A DNA stretch of 64,000 bases from positions 31,449,098 through 31,513,097 of the forward strand of contig NC_134138.1 in assembly GCF_033958435.1 (NCBI RefSeq), read 5' to 3'. Made by a program: the position numbers and the translations under genes. A model generated the notes under the pieces. The model was given only the letters and a program-made list of their open reading frames with translations, made no database searches and was not told where the DNA came from. Shown in pieces: positions 41,733-52,689 of this stretch. Position 1 is the first letter of the stretch, and every line of letters begins with the position of its first letter. The DNA comes from Carettochelys insculpta. Its lineage: Eukaryota; Chordata; Testudines; Carettochelyidae.

Positions 41733-42886
41733 ATCATAAAATCATAGAATGCTAGGACCGGAAGGGACCTTGAGAGGTCACTGAGTCCAGCCCCATGCCC
41801 TCATAGCTGGACCAAGTACTGTCTAGACCATCCGTGATAGACATTTATCTAACCTGTTCTTAAATATCTCCAGAGATGGGTATTCCACAACCTCCCTTGG
41901 CAATTTATTCCACTGTTTGACCACCCTGACAGTTAGGAACTTTTTCCTTAGGTCCAACCTAAACCTCCCCTGCTGCAGTTTAAGCCCATTGCTTCTTGCT
42001 CTATCCTCAGAGGCCGAGAAGAACAAGTTTTCTCCCTCCTCCTTATGACACCCTTTTAGATACTTGAAAACTGCTATCATGTCCCCCCTTAATCTTCTTT
42101 TTTTCCAAACTAAACAAGCCCAGTTCATTCAGCCTTTCTTCATAGGTCATGTTCTCTAGACCTTTGATCATTCTTGTTGCTCTTTTCTGGAGCCTTTCCA
42201 ATTTTTCCACCTCTTTCTTGAAATGTAACGCCCAGAACTGAACACAATACTCCAACTGAGGCCTAACCAGTGCAGAGTAGAGTGGGAGAATGACTTCTCG
42301 TATCTTGTTCACAACACACCTGTTAATGCATCCCAGAATCATGTTTGCTTTTTTTGCAATAGCATCACACTGTTGACTTATATTTAATTTGTGGTCCACT
42401 ATAACCCCTAGATCCCTTTCTGCCATACTCCTTCCTAGATAGTCGCTTCCCATTCTGTATGTGTGAAACTGATTGTTCCTTCCTAAGTTGAGCACTTTGC
42501 ATTTGTCTTGATTAAACTTCATCCTGTTTACTTCAGACCATTTCTCCAATTTGTCCAGATCATTTTGAATTTTGACCTTGGCCTCCAAAGCAGTTGTAAA
42601 CCCTCCTAGCTTGGTATCATCTGCAAACTTAATAAGCATACTTTCTTATGCCAATATCTAAATAGTTGATGAAGATATTGAACAGAACCAGTCCTGATAC
42701 AGACCCCTGCGGAACCCCACTTCTTATACCTTTCCAGCAGGATTGAGAACCATTAATAACTACTCTCTGAGTATGGTTATCCAGCCAGTTTTGCACCCAC
42801 CTTATAGTAGCCCCATCTAAGTTATATTTGCCTAGTTTATTGATAAGACTATCATGTGAGATGGTATCAAATGCTTTACCAGAAGG
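41733..42886 (-). pseudogene. CR1 LINE copy F nested in copy E
   Basis: The plus strand begins ATCATAAAATCATAGAATGC, the complement of the ATTCTATG tail. Minus-strand translation at 42043-42639 gives a long open RT stretch with the catalytic [29 protein letters not shown] and [14 protein letters not shown]. The remaining 5' sequence reaches the RT block just upstream of SGVPQGS and is broken by frameshifts. The insertion interrupts copy E between CCAGAAGCTTCAGA and GGAATGAAGAGAACAG, words that are adjacent in an intact copy. Confidence 0.85.
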
Positions 42887-43760
42887 CTAGAAGGAATGAA
42901 GAGAACAGATCTGGCAGTAATCCAAGGCTTAGGGATACCTATAGCATGGGATTGCTAAAAGCCACTGATGGGTCTATTCTCCAGAAATTTATCTAATACT
43001 TTTTTAAACCCAGTTATACTTTTGGACTCCACAATTTCCCTTGATGATGAGTTTCCTGGGTTGACGGTATGTTGTGTGAAGTATTTCCTTTTTGTTTACT
43101 TTAATCTGTCTGACTATTAATTTTCTCAGGTGAACTCTGGTTCCTCTGTTATGTGAAGGTGAAAATAACACTGTGTTACTCACTTTCTCCATACAATTCA
43201 TGATTTTATAGAGCTCCGTCATAACCCACCACCACCACCATTATCTCTCAGTCACATGGAAGCTGTTCCGTACCCCTAACTATTTTTGTTGCCCTTCTTT
43301 GTGTGTTTTGCAATTGTAATAAGTCTTTTTTGAGATGGGGTGACCAGAACCAGTGCCATGGCTGGAATTATGATTTTTGCTGTCTTATTATCTGTCCCTT
43401 TCCTAATGATTCCTAATATTGTTGTTAGCTTTTTTGACTGCTGCTGCATTTTGGTTTCTAACTCTTGACTGTTGCTGCATGATGGCTTCTGAGAAGTATC
43501 CACAGTGACTCTAAAATCTCTTTTTGAATGGTAATAGCTAATTTAGACCTCACCACGTTGTATCATTGGCACTGTTTTCCAGTGTGCTTTGCTTTGTATT
43601 TATCAACATTAAATTTCAGCTTCTAAAATGTTTTGTGAGACCAGTTTTGTGAGATCCCATTTTAACTCTTTTCAGTCTTCTTTGAACTTAGCTATCTTGA
43701 GTGCTTTTGCATTTTCTGCAGTCTTTGCCATCTCACAGTTGACACCCTTTTTCCAGAACA

Positions 43761-43782
43761 TGAATGAATGAATGAATGAATA
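43761..43782. repeat. (GAAT)n microsatellite
   Basis: Five tandem GAAT units within CR1 copy E. Confidence 0.88.
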
Positions 43783-44236
43783 TGTGGAAAAGCACTAGTC
43801 CCAGGAACGATTCCTAGGGTATCCTGCTGTTTACCTCCCTGCACTGTGAAAATTAATCTTTTATTCCTACTCTTTGTTTCTTATCTTTTATCCAGTGACT
43901 GATCCAAGACAGATCCTTCCTTCTTCTCCCAAGACTGCGCACCCCCACCATTTTCATAAGTGAAGGTCTGTTATTGAAAGTACTGCAAGATTTATAGGGT
44001 GTTTAGTTCCCTTTTGAATCTTGTGGAATTTGTCAGGAACCTGCCAGTAGTCTGTTATAGGACTGGATCCTGTCCCACTCAAGTAAAAGGGGCAGGAGCA
44101 GACCTCTGAAATTATTCCCCTCCTTTCCCTACTGAGTCTATTTTTGGGTCCAGGACATGGTGAAAGAAGAAATTGGGGAGGAACCTAATATGCCCATTTG
44201 CAAGATTGCTTGAGCACTGATGTGTTTGCAATCTCA

Positions 44237-44946
44237 GGCTACGTCTACACGTGCACCCAACTTCGAAATAGCTTATTTCGATGTTGCGACATCGAAATAG
44301 GCTATTTCGATGAATAACGTCTACACGTCCTCCAGGGCTGGCAACGTCGATGTTCAACTTCGACGTTGCTCAGCCCAACATCGAAATAGGCACAGCGAGG
44401 GAACGTCTACACGCCAAAGTAGCACACATCGAAATAAGGGAGCCAGGCACAGCTGCAGACAGGGTCACGGGGCGGACTCAACAGCAAGTCGCTCCCTTAA
44501 AGGGCCCCTCCCAGACACACTTTCATTAAACAGTGCAAGATACACAGAGCCAACAACTAGTTGCAGACCCTGTATATGCAGCACGGACCCCCAGCTGCAG
44601 CAGCAGCAGCCAGAAGCCCTGGGCTAAGGGCTGCTGCCCACGGTGACCACAGAGCCCCGCAAGGGCTGGAGAGAGAGTATCTCTCAACCCCCCAGCTGAT
44701 GGCCGCCATGGAGGACCCCGCTATTTCGATGTTGCGGGACGCGGATCGTCTACACGTCCCTACTTCGATGTTGAACGTCGAAGTAGGGCGCTATTCCCAT
44801 CCCCTCATGGGGTTAGCGACTTCGACGTCTCGCCGCCTAACGTCGATTTCAACTTCGAAATAGCGCCCAACACGTGTAGACGTGACGGGCGCTATTTCGA
44901 AGTTACTGCCGCTACTTCGAAGTAGCGTGCACGTGTAGACGCAGCT
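44237..44946 (+). mobile_element. 710-bp palindromic-armed element (copy 8)
   Basis: Same ends and order as the copy at 40824. TCA is duplicated exactly at 44234-44236 and 44947-44949. The GC-rich core has the 105-codon frame at 44310-44627. The overlapping second frame is 100 codons (44561-44863), diverging and ending earlier than in the other copies. The arms contain CATCGAAATAGGCTATTTCG palindromes. Non-coding as far as can be seen. Confidence 0.9.
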
Positions 44947-44949
44947 TCA

Positions 44950-47900
44950 GAGTTGTATAAAGACCTGCCAACTTTCTCTTGACTGCCTCATTTTCATGGA
45001 TGCCAGCTTAATAGCTGTGCTACAGAATAGTTGCCTTTGCCCCATTGCTGATGCTGTGGAACCTGGCATTAATTATGGATAGAGATTGGAAAATACTTTC
45101 CTTTTATCTCTTTGTTTCCTTTGTACATCCTGAATTGGCTACTGAAAAACCTGACTTCTCTTCAGAAGGTATCACTCATCCCTTCCCATGTCCTGCATTG
45201 TGTTTTAGCCATTATAAGACCCCTCTACACCATATGTGTAAATACTTACGCAAAACCTCTTACCTCCAATGATTTTTCCATATCTCCTCCACCTACTGTT
45301 GCTCCTCGGAGATCCAAGAGCTTGTATGAGTTATTGTAGAATCGAAAAGAAGATGAACCATACCCTTAGGGTCCAATATTTTCAACACTACCAAGCAAAG
45401 CAAACTGTTTACTGCCATGCGTAGTCCCACTGACTACTCCCAGTAGCAAACTTTTCTCTCCATGATAAATGTTTTACAGGATCAGGCTTGAAGTTTACAT
45501 GAGCCAGTAATTACCATAAATTGGTGGTCAAGCTGAATTAATGTATGGTATGTGAAATTAGACACAATTAGGAATACTTGTTTGTTACAACATTTTATTT
45601 TTTCTATAAAATAGATGCTGCATAGCAAAAGAGCAGCAATAGGTTTCACAGTGAATAGTCAGTTGACTGGTGAATTGCTATGCTTCCCGCAGAGATAGAG
45701 GAGGGCAAATTCTTTATTTAATTTTATTGTTTTAATTACTGTTTTTGATTGAATCAGAAGTTTGCCCACAAATATTTTGTCACCTTTCCTTGTGAGTCAG
45801 AGTTGCAAGTAGACTTTTGCACTATATGTATCATCATTGTTTAGCTCCAAATGTAACCAATAGTTCTCATGTTGTAGCTGTAATTTTATTTTGATCTTCG
45901 TTTTTCAGTCTATGGTTGTTAGTGATGGAGACAACAGGTCAGTTTGAATCAGCAGAGTTAGCCAAATCTTATTTATTCAAATGAGCATCAGTGAGATCAG
46001 AATCCAGTGTCTCTAATATTAATGAAAAGTTTAGGATGATGTGCAAAGAAGAATAACGTTTTTGGAAAAATGCTAAAAGGCTTTTATTAATGTCCAAAAC
46101 ACAATTTTGTTCTCTGTTTCTTTTTATTTTTGATAATTGAAAAGTGGTTTGATGGTATTTAAAGTGAAAGTATGCACACAGATGGTGGAGCAGACAAGAT
46201 TTCTGATAATATGATTGTCACTCCATCCAGTCACCTTGCAGCTGAGGCAAGGTTTGTTTCAAGTTAAAATTGCCTAACCATGGGACTGTTTGTTTATATG
46301 TATCATATTAAAAATGTGCTACAGTGTCAGTTGTCATCTAAGTTTGAAAGCAGTGTCAGGGAGCTTATCAAATCAGCACAAACTCTTTTCAAAAGTTTAG
46401 TTTCACAAAAGCTGGAAGAACTTAAGACCTATACGTTGAAAGAAATGTATGATATGTGTTGTATTTTCTCTTCAAACTAGGAGAACAACTATGCATACAG
46501 TAAATGTCCCTGACGTGAAATGAAAAAAGGTATTTCCCTTAAAACTGCCTGTGTGATTGTAAAACCAGCTTTCAGTTTCATGACTCATCTATAGTAGACT
46601 AACTAAAAAAAGTTTTTTAGAATACCCTCTTGTGTTGTACTGTATATATAAATATATTATTTGTACATATTTCAAGAGTCTGAATATTTTTCAGTTAATT
46701 CCGAGCATTGTTTACTTGGCACTTAAGGAGAACTGTGAGCTAAAGCTAATGTGCTGAGATCTGCCTGATTCAGTTCGTGGGAGGCTGGGTTGCATTTGAC
46801 TTCATTTTTCTAGAGACATGGAAAGAAGAGGTGAAAGGAAATAATATTATGTGTCTGTTGTCCATTTTATCTGAGCACCATTTAGAATTGCACATGGATC
46901 AGATGTAATATGCTTGTACTAATGGACAGTTTTCAAAAATTAGTTGTCCATAAGAAATAATCATCAAATGAGGGCACTTCACATGGTTTTCAAAAGGTCC
47001 TACGTCCAACAGTATTGAACACTTACATCACTGAGCAACTCCCACTAACTGTATATTCGCTGCTGAGATTTCCACAGCTCCTGATAATTGCAACAAGAGG
47101 TCTTGGTCGTCGTGGGAGAATTAATCCAGGTTTGGTTCTATCCCACTTTTCAGAAGGAAAGCTGAGAGACTGTGTCTCTAAGTGACATTTTTCAAGGCTG
47201 AGCTAAGTTTGGCAAAGCTGTGGAGCTCCTGACTCCTATGTCGTAGCACAATCTACTAGATTACAGTGCTAGTATGAAGTTTTTCTGTGTTGTAAGCCTT
47301 CTGTACCCTATCTCATAACACTTAAAGGGTTGCCATCTGCGGTGATGCAATAGGGCATTGCATGGGTGGCACACACCTCTGTGATGTTCACATATCTTTG
47401 CATGTAAAGTGACTATTCCTGTGTATTCTGAAACTATATGCTGTCTTCCACAAGCCTGCTGTGTAACTTACTGGACTCCTCTGCTTTTGGAATTCTTCTG
47501 TGGGGCCTTTGATTGTGCACTATATACAACTTTCTAATAACAGTTTTACAAAGACTGACACTTTATCTCACTGAAATCAATGAAACTATTCATATTGCAT
47601 AAAGTCTAGTCGTTGTAGGATCATGGTCTGCATATCTAGTAATATCTGCTGTTTCTTTTCAGAGATATAAACATAAAAAAGAGTCCTTGGGTTAAAAGGC
47701 ATGTGTGAGTTAGACAAACAGCAAAGCTTTTTGCTCTATTCTCTGTGGAGCACAAACGTATAGCACTATCTTCTGATCTCAGCACGGTGGATCTGTCTTG
47801 TATATTCTGCACTCAGCCATAGGTCAAAATATGTACTGATGCCAATGGAAGTTCCTCTGGGGATCGAAGGTAGAAGTTATAGTAGACATGCACATTGAGG

Positions 47901-49573
47901 AGAAAAGAGATCTATAACGCAGGCCTGTAAGCAGAATTTTTTTTCCTTATTCAGTAGTAAAACCCATTCAAATCAAATGTCAAAATCAGTAAATTAACTT
48001 GTGCACCAGCAATGGATACAAGAAAATACAGTATTAGTAGGCCTGGAAGGATCAGATTTTTGTCACCATGTTAATTTCACTATGCGCACAAAAAGTGATC
48101 CATCCATATAATTTGAAATGTGCAGAGAGGCTAAGTAAGAACATGGTTTCCTGAGAAGTTATTAGAGTTTGATTTAAGGATACTTATTTATCTGGGCATG
48201 TGAGGTTAATTATTTGTGTTTTAAGAGTTGTAAGGTTTAATTTTTCTATCTCAGTGACTGCTTAAATTATTATTGTTTAACCCCCTCACCAGTTTACTTT
48301 GACTCCACTAATTTTCTGCAATTGTGACAGAGCAAATGGATAAACTGAAAAATGCAAAGAACTCATGTTTTTGGATATCTGTGAAAATGTAAAAAAATAC
48401 AAATAGAAAAAGTGCTTATAAGAAACAGCTATATTACCTGCTGAAATTATTAAAAATAATTTTGCTAAGCCTAACTTTGAATGCTCCAGAAGCATTTCCA
48501 ACATCTTCTTACTCCTCTGGAGGTGTACTATTTCATTATATTTTGTTGTTGGAGGTGTCTCCTTTTACTCATTCTGCCTTTGAGTGGTAGTCACACACTT
48601 TGCCCTGAAGAGGTTTCTAAAATAAAAACTGAAATGATTCACTGTTGTTTAGTTTGAGCTAGCGCCCGTGCCTTTCAGGTGGGTTACATTTTCCAAGCTC
48701 TTTCTGCACAAATCTATGTAAATTTGTTTTAGCAAGAGACAGACTGAGGGGGACAGTTTACAACAAATATGATGGCAAATGCTCTTTTATGGTTTCTGTG
48801 TTCTTTGAATTGCAGCATCATTAAATAACACTTTATCATAGTCAACTCTCAGAAACATTGGCATGTGTGCATTAGATTTATAGAGCCGTATGTATAATTC
48901 TGAGTAGAAATCCCTGAATTCAAATGCTTTCCTTGTATTTTATTAAGATTTACTCCTCATTATGTGAAAGATGGCATATACACAAGGCAGATTTTCTTCT
49001 CTATCTCAAAGTATGATTTGCGCAATACTGAAAATCAAACCAAATCCTCTGGGTCTGAAGTAAGAACAAACAGTTTATTCCTTTCTGCTGTTTTAAACCA
49101 CATGAACTTAAATATTAATGAAACTTTCATGAATTATGCGTAACATATACTACTCCTTTGTGCTCGAACATGCCATGGTTTTTATGGATGCTGCTGTACA
49201 CTCAGGATAATAGGAACCAGAGTCATAAAACAGTAATTAATACTCTTCTGAACTCAGCTATTTTATGATGTGGATGCTAATTAAGGGTGATAGATATCAG
49301 TGATCGAGTAGAGCATAATACATTTAGTCAGCATAAGTGAAAGGTCAATTATGATTTTGACTGTTTCAAGTGAATATGATTTTCCTATTTCCAATGTGTT
49401 CAAAAACCTGCGAGTACAGAAAAATATCAGAGACAAAGGATTTCTGTGCTTACTTTATAGAGTCAAATATTTAGTGCCATTAAAGAGAAAGGGACATAAA
49501 GTCAGTTGCTTTATCGGGATGTGCCATCAGTTCTTAAAGCCTAAAGATGAAATTTTCAGCAGTGATTACTGAT
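44950..49573. other. 4.6-kb host DNA without recognised repeats or genes
   Basis: The longest stretch in the window where I see almost no transposon sequence. A weak MIR-like stretch lies at 47140-47265. Open frames are short and AT-rich. Conserved non-coding elements are possible but cannot be judged without alignments. Confidence 0.45.
47140..47265 (+). repeat. weak MIR-like fragment
   Basis: CACTTTTCAGAAGGAAAGCT, AAGTGACATTTTTCAAGGCT and GACTCCTATGTCGTAGCA are in the order of a MIR tail, but highly diverged. Confidence 0.35.
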
Positions 49574-49576
49574 ACT

Positions 49577-49829
49577 GGCCATGTCTACACGTTCCCCAAA
49601 CTTCGAAATGGCCACGCAAATGGCCATTTCGAAGTTTACTAATGAAGCGCTGAAATGCATATTCAGCGCTTCATTAGCATGTGGGCGGCCGCGGCGCTTC
49701 GAAATTGACGCGGCTTGCCGCCGCGCATCTCGTCCAGACGGGGCTCCTTTTCGAAAGGACCCCGCCTACTTCGAAGTCCCCTTATTCCCATTAGCTGAAG
49801 GGAAGTTTGGGGCACGTGTAGACGTAGCC
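49577..49829. mobile_element. palindromic MITE, 253 bp (copy 10)
   Basis: Ends GGCCATGTCTACACGTTCCC and the complement of GGGGCACGTGTAGACGTAGCC. ACT is duplicated at 49574-49576 and 49830-49832. The interior has AATGGCCATTTCGAAGTTTA, GCGCTTCATTAGCATGTGGG and GGACCCCGCCTACTTCGAAG, words shared with the copies at 18060 and 32343. No transposase. Confidence 0.85.
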
Positions 49830-49832
49830 ACT

Positions 49833-50612
49833 GAGTGCCTTAATTTTTGGGTGCTCAACCTGAGGTACTTTAATAGAGACTTTTTTTGTGACATACAGAA
49901 CACCTTCCCAATGAAAATCAGGCGAAGCTATAACACCCAAAATCATCAGTCGTAGCCAGGGATTCTGTTTATCAGCATGTTGGTTGATATTTCAAACATA
50001 TTTTCCATACAATCTTTTGAGTTTTCTGCTTCCATCATTTGAAAGAACTCTGACTGGTGTGAATTTAGATTTGGAAAATTAGTGTAATTAGTAAAACCAT
50101 ATCCAGTGAGGGTACAAATCACAAAGAGACCATGCACTCTGAGCAACAGGAATGCTAGACCTCTCACAGGCACTTGGGCCAGAGTTACATGTTTACCATC
50201 ATTTGTCATCTGTCCATTCTCCAGCAGCATAAACACCTTCTATTTCCCTTCAATACTGCACTGCTATCATTATTGCCAATAGAAAATTTCCTATCTTTAG
50301 GCTTATTTAGCCCTGTAGACATTTAAAGTACATGGTCTTTGGCAAATACCATGTTAACAAAAGGACTTTTTAATAAAGCCAGAGTGTTGTTTGAATTTTA
50401 TACGAGTAAGAAAGCTCGTGATATTTTGATCTCATATGGTATGAATCATCCGTAGGGATGAGCTACTGCAGCATTTAGAAAAAAAGATTTGCAGAGATTG
50501 TTATTCAGTATTTTAGTTTCACTGTGTTCTGTTTCCAAAGCGCGTGCACAGTGCCCAGAACAATGGAGAGCTAGTACTAACTGGGCACCTCTATAATGTG
50601 AATAGTAACTGA
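49833..50612. other. host DNA, no gene
   Basis: No gene or repeat was recognised. A 96-codon minus-strand frame (49946-50236) shows no known domain. Confidence 0.4.
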
Positions 50613-50984
50613 GTACAGTAAAACCTCAGCTTACGTGGGGGTTGTGTTCCTGCAACTCCCATGTAACTCAAATTTTCCTGCAAGTCAGGCCACTTGGTAC
50701 CCAGCTGTCCCCACTGCTTGCGGGACCCAGGAAACTGACCAGTCCCCCAGGGCTGGTCAGTTTCCTGGCTGATTCTCTCTGCCTTCCCCCAGTGGCACCA
50801 CTGTCAGGCTGACAGCCTCAGGGCTGGGGGAAGGCAGGGAGAAGGGGCTCTTAGCCTGCCTAACTGCCTGCAGCTGTGGCAGCTAGGCTGGCTGACAGCT
50901 GCAGATCAGCTTCAAGTTGTGCTTAACTTATGTTAAAGTGAGTTACATGCACCTTGAAGCTGTATATTTCAAGGGTTTACTGTA
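50613..50984. mobile_element. Tigger/pogo-like MITE with TA duplication
   Basis: The element occupies 50615-50982. The left end CAGTAAAACCTCAGCTTACG and the right end CAAGGGTTTACTG are inverted repeats of the CAGTAAAACCTC type, flanked by TA at 50613-50614 and 50983-50984 as in Tc1/mariner-class elements. The interior is non-coding and contains a perfect 16-bp stem at 50727-50768. Confidence 0.82.
50727..50768. repeat. perfect 16-bp inverted repeat, 10-nt loop
   Basis: CCAGGAAACTGACCAG (50727-50742) and its exact complement CTGGTCAGTTTCCTGG (50753-50768) flank TCCCCCAGGG. It lies in the middle of the Tigger-like element. Confidence 0.92.
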
Positions 50985-51345
50985 TATTAAAAAATAAATA
51001 AGTGTTTGGCCAATAAGAATGGTTAACATGCATGGTATTATATGAAGAAAAAAAGATGTTGATGTGTTTAAAAAAAACTGACTCAGGAGTGTAACAGTAG
51101 AGAAATGGGATTAAAAAGCAGAGCACAATTTTACATACTCCACGTTACCATGGTGCTTGAGAGAACAGCAATTTCAGTGCTTCCTAAATCACTATTGGGC
51201 ATGGCTCTTATTAAATCTGAGTATTGTTTGAATGAATGGTACCAGCATGTTTTAAAATCTTGGTGGAACCTGCAGGATCCTATCTGCGAGTTGGTGAATA
51301 CAGCAGAGTGAAAAATACAGAGAATGGGAAGTAGAGAAAAATGAA

Positions 51346-51522
51346 CACTGAGAGAAAACAACAAGGAGTCCTGTGGAATCTTAAAGACTAACAAGTTTAT
51401 TAGGGCAGATACTTTTGCGGGGTTATTGAAAAGTTTATGCCCTAATAAACTTGTTAATCTTTAAGGTGCCACAGGAGTCCTCATTGTATTTGCTGGAACA
51501 GAGTAACACGGCTGTTTCTCTG
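51346..51522 (-). mobile_element. hairpin retroposon-like element beside copy 12
   Basis: Arms CAACAAGGAGTCCTGTGGAA and TGCCACAGGAGTCCTCATTG pair, with inner stem CTAACAAGTTTATTAGGGCA and GCCCTAATAAACTTGTTAAT. Only the right side is followed by TTTGCTGGAACAGAGTAACA and GGCTGTTTCTCTG. The left flank CACTGAGAGAAAA (51346-51358) resembles CAGTGAGAGAGGAA (52675-52688) beyond the adjoining element, suggesting a duplication later split by it. Confidence 0.65.
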
Positions 51523-51523
51523 A

Positions 51524-52665
51524 AGCTGTGTCAACACTACAAAATAAATTTGAATTTATTACAGTCGATTTTATAATGCCGGTTTTTCTAAATTTGATTT
51601 TGAGTATCCTCACTTTCCACAGGATCCCAACGAATTCGACATATTGCTTCCACACTGAAATCACTGACCATCAACTGTTGTAGTAGAACATCATGGGAAT
51701 CTGTCCTACAGTTCCCTCAGCCCCAAATTCTGAGCCAGGAGCAACAGCACTGTCAGTTTTCTGGGTACAGCAGCTTGGGGCACCCAGAAAACTGACAGCA
51801 CAGCAGCACTCATCAATTTCCTGGCACCCGATAGTACAGTAAACCATCCATTTACTGGACTAATAGGGCTATCGGTTCTTCCCCATAGTCCCTTAAAAGT
51901 AAGGGTTTACTCTCCCTCCCCACAGGCTCCCCCAGCCCCTGTCACACCCTAACTTCCCCACCCCAAAAAACCTCCCCAAAACAGCCCTCCCCCAAAATAA
52001 CACCCAAAAACACTCCTGCCCCTGCCCCCCCCAAAAATTATCTTTAAAAAAAAACAAAACAAAACTATCCCTTGCCACTATCCTTTTCCAGTGGAAAAGC
52101 TACTGAAGCCCACTGCCTGGGGGCGCCTGGTTGCATGTGGCCAAGGGCACCTGAGGTGTGAGTGCCTGCCCATGGGCGTCTGGCCCCACACACAGCTCCA
52201 GCAGCCCAGCAGTGGGTTGCCTGGCCCTGTACGCAGCTGGAGCACCCTGGCTGCAGAGTGCCTGGCTCCACAGCTGCTTGAGTTGCCCAGCCATGGGGTG
52301 CCTGGCCCCATGTGGCTCAAGCCACCTGGCCGCAGGGTGGCTGGACCCTGCCACAGGAGTGCAGCAGCCTGGTCAGTTTCCCAGCTCCTGCTAGTAGAGG
52401 GGAGCTGGGAGCTAGGTGCAGGACACACAGATATGTGGGATAGATGGGGGACACCTGTGGAGGCTAATAAATTCTATTTTAGGATGTGGTGCTTCCACAG
52501 TGGCCTTTAATCAAACTTCTCAATTCGAGCTTGATGCTGTGATTTTGTAATGTCATGATTAATGCTCCCTAAATCGAGCTAATGTTATCTTTATTGAAGA
52601 TAGTCACCTGGTAATATCGAGCTAACTGCCTTAAATTCGAATCTATCTTGTAGCGTAGACACAGC
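51524..52665. mobile_element. 1.14-kb inverted-repeat element with GC-rich interior (copy 12)
   Basis: The left end AGCTGTGTCAACACTACAAA and the complement of the right end (CTTGTAGCGTAGACACAGC) are inverted repeats of the family terminus. AATTTGAATTTATTACAG on the left and TTAAATTCGAATCTATC on the right extend the match. The interior (52090-52400) holds degenerate GGGTGCCTGGCCCCA-type units about 45 bp apart, which explain the several overlapping frames there. No transposase was seen and no clear target duplication. Confidence 0.6.
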
Positions 52666-52689
52666 AGGAAACTACAGTGAGAGAGGAAG

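Larger units (their letters stand above)
41652..44050 (-). pseudogene. CR1 LINE copy E (minus strand), split by copy F
   Basis: The 3' end at 41652-41732 shows CATAAGAACAAAAGAATAGC and GTCAAACCAATGGTCCATCT, the complement of the tail type at 23271. After the inserted copy F, the 3' region resumes at 42887 (AGGAATGAAGAGAACAG) and continues into ORF2: minus-strand codons at 43004-43222 read TELYKIMNCMEKV and SHNRGTRVHLRKL, the C-terminus of CR1 ORF2. Further degenerate ORF2 words run to about 44050. It is a diverged relative of copy C, with stops throughout. Confidence 0.8.

Noticed and set aside
52065..52510. Overlapping frames up to 139 codons
   Set aside because: Produced by degenerate GC-rich tandem units in the interior of an inverted-repeat element.
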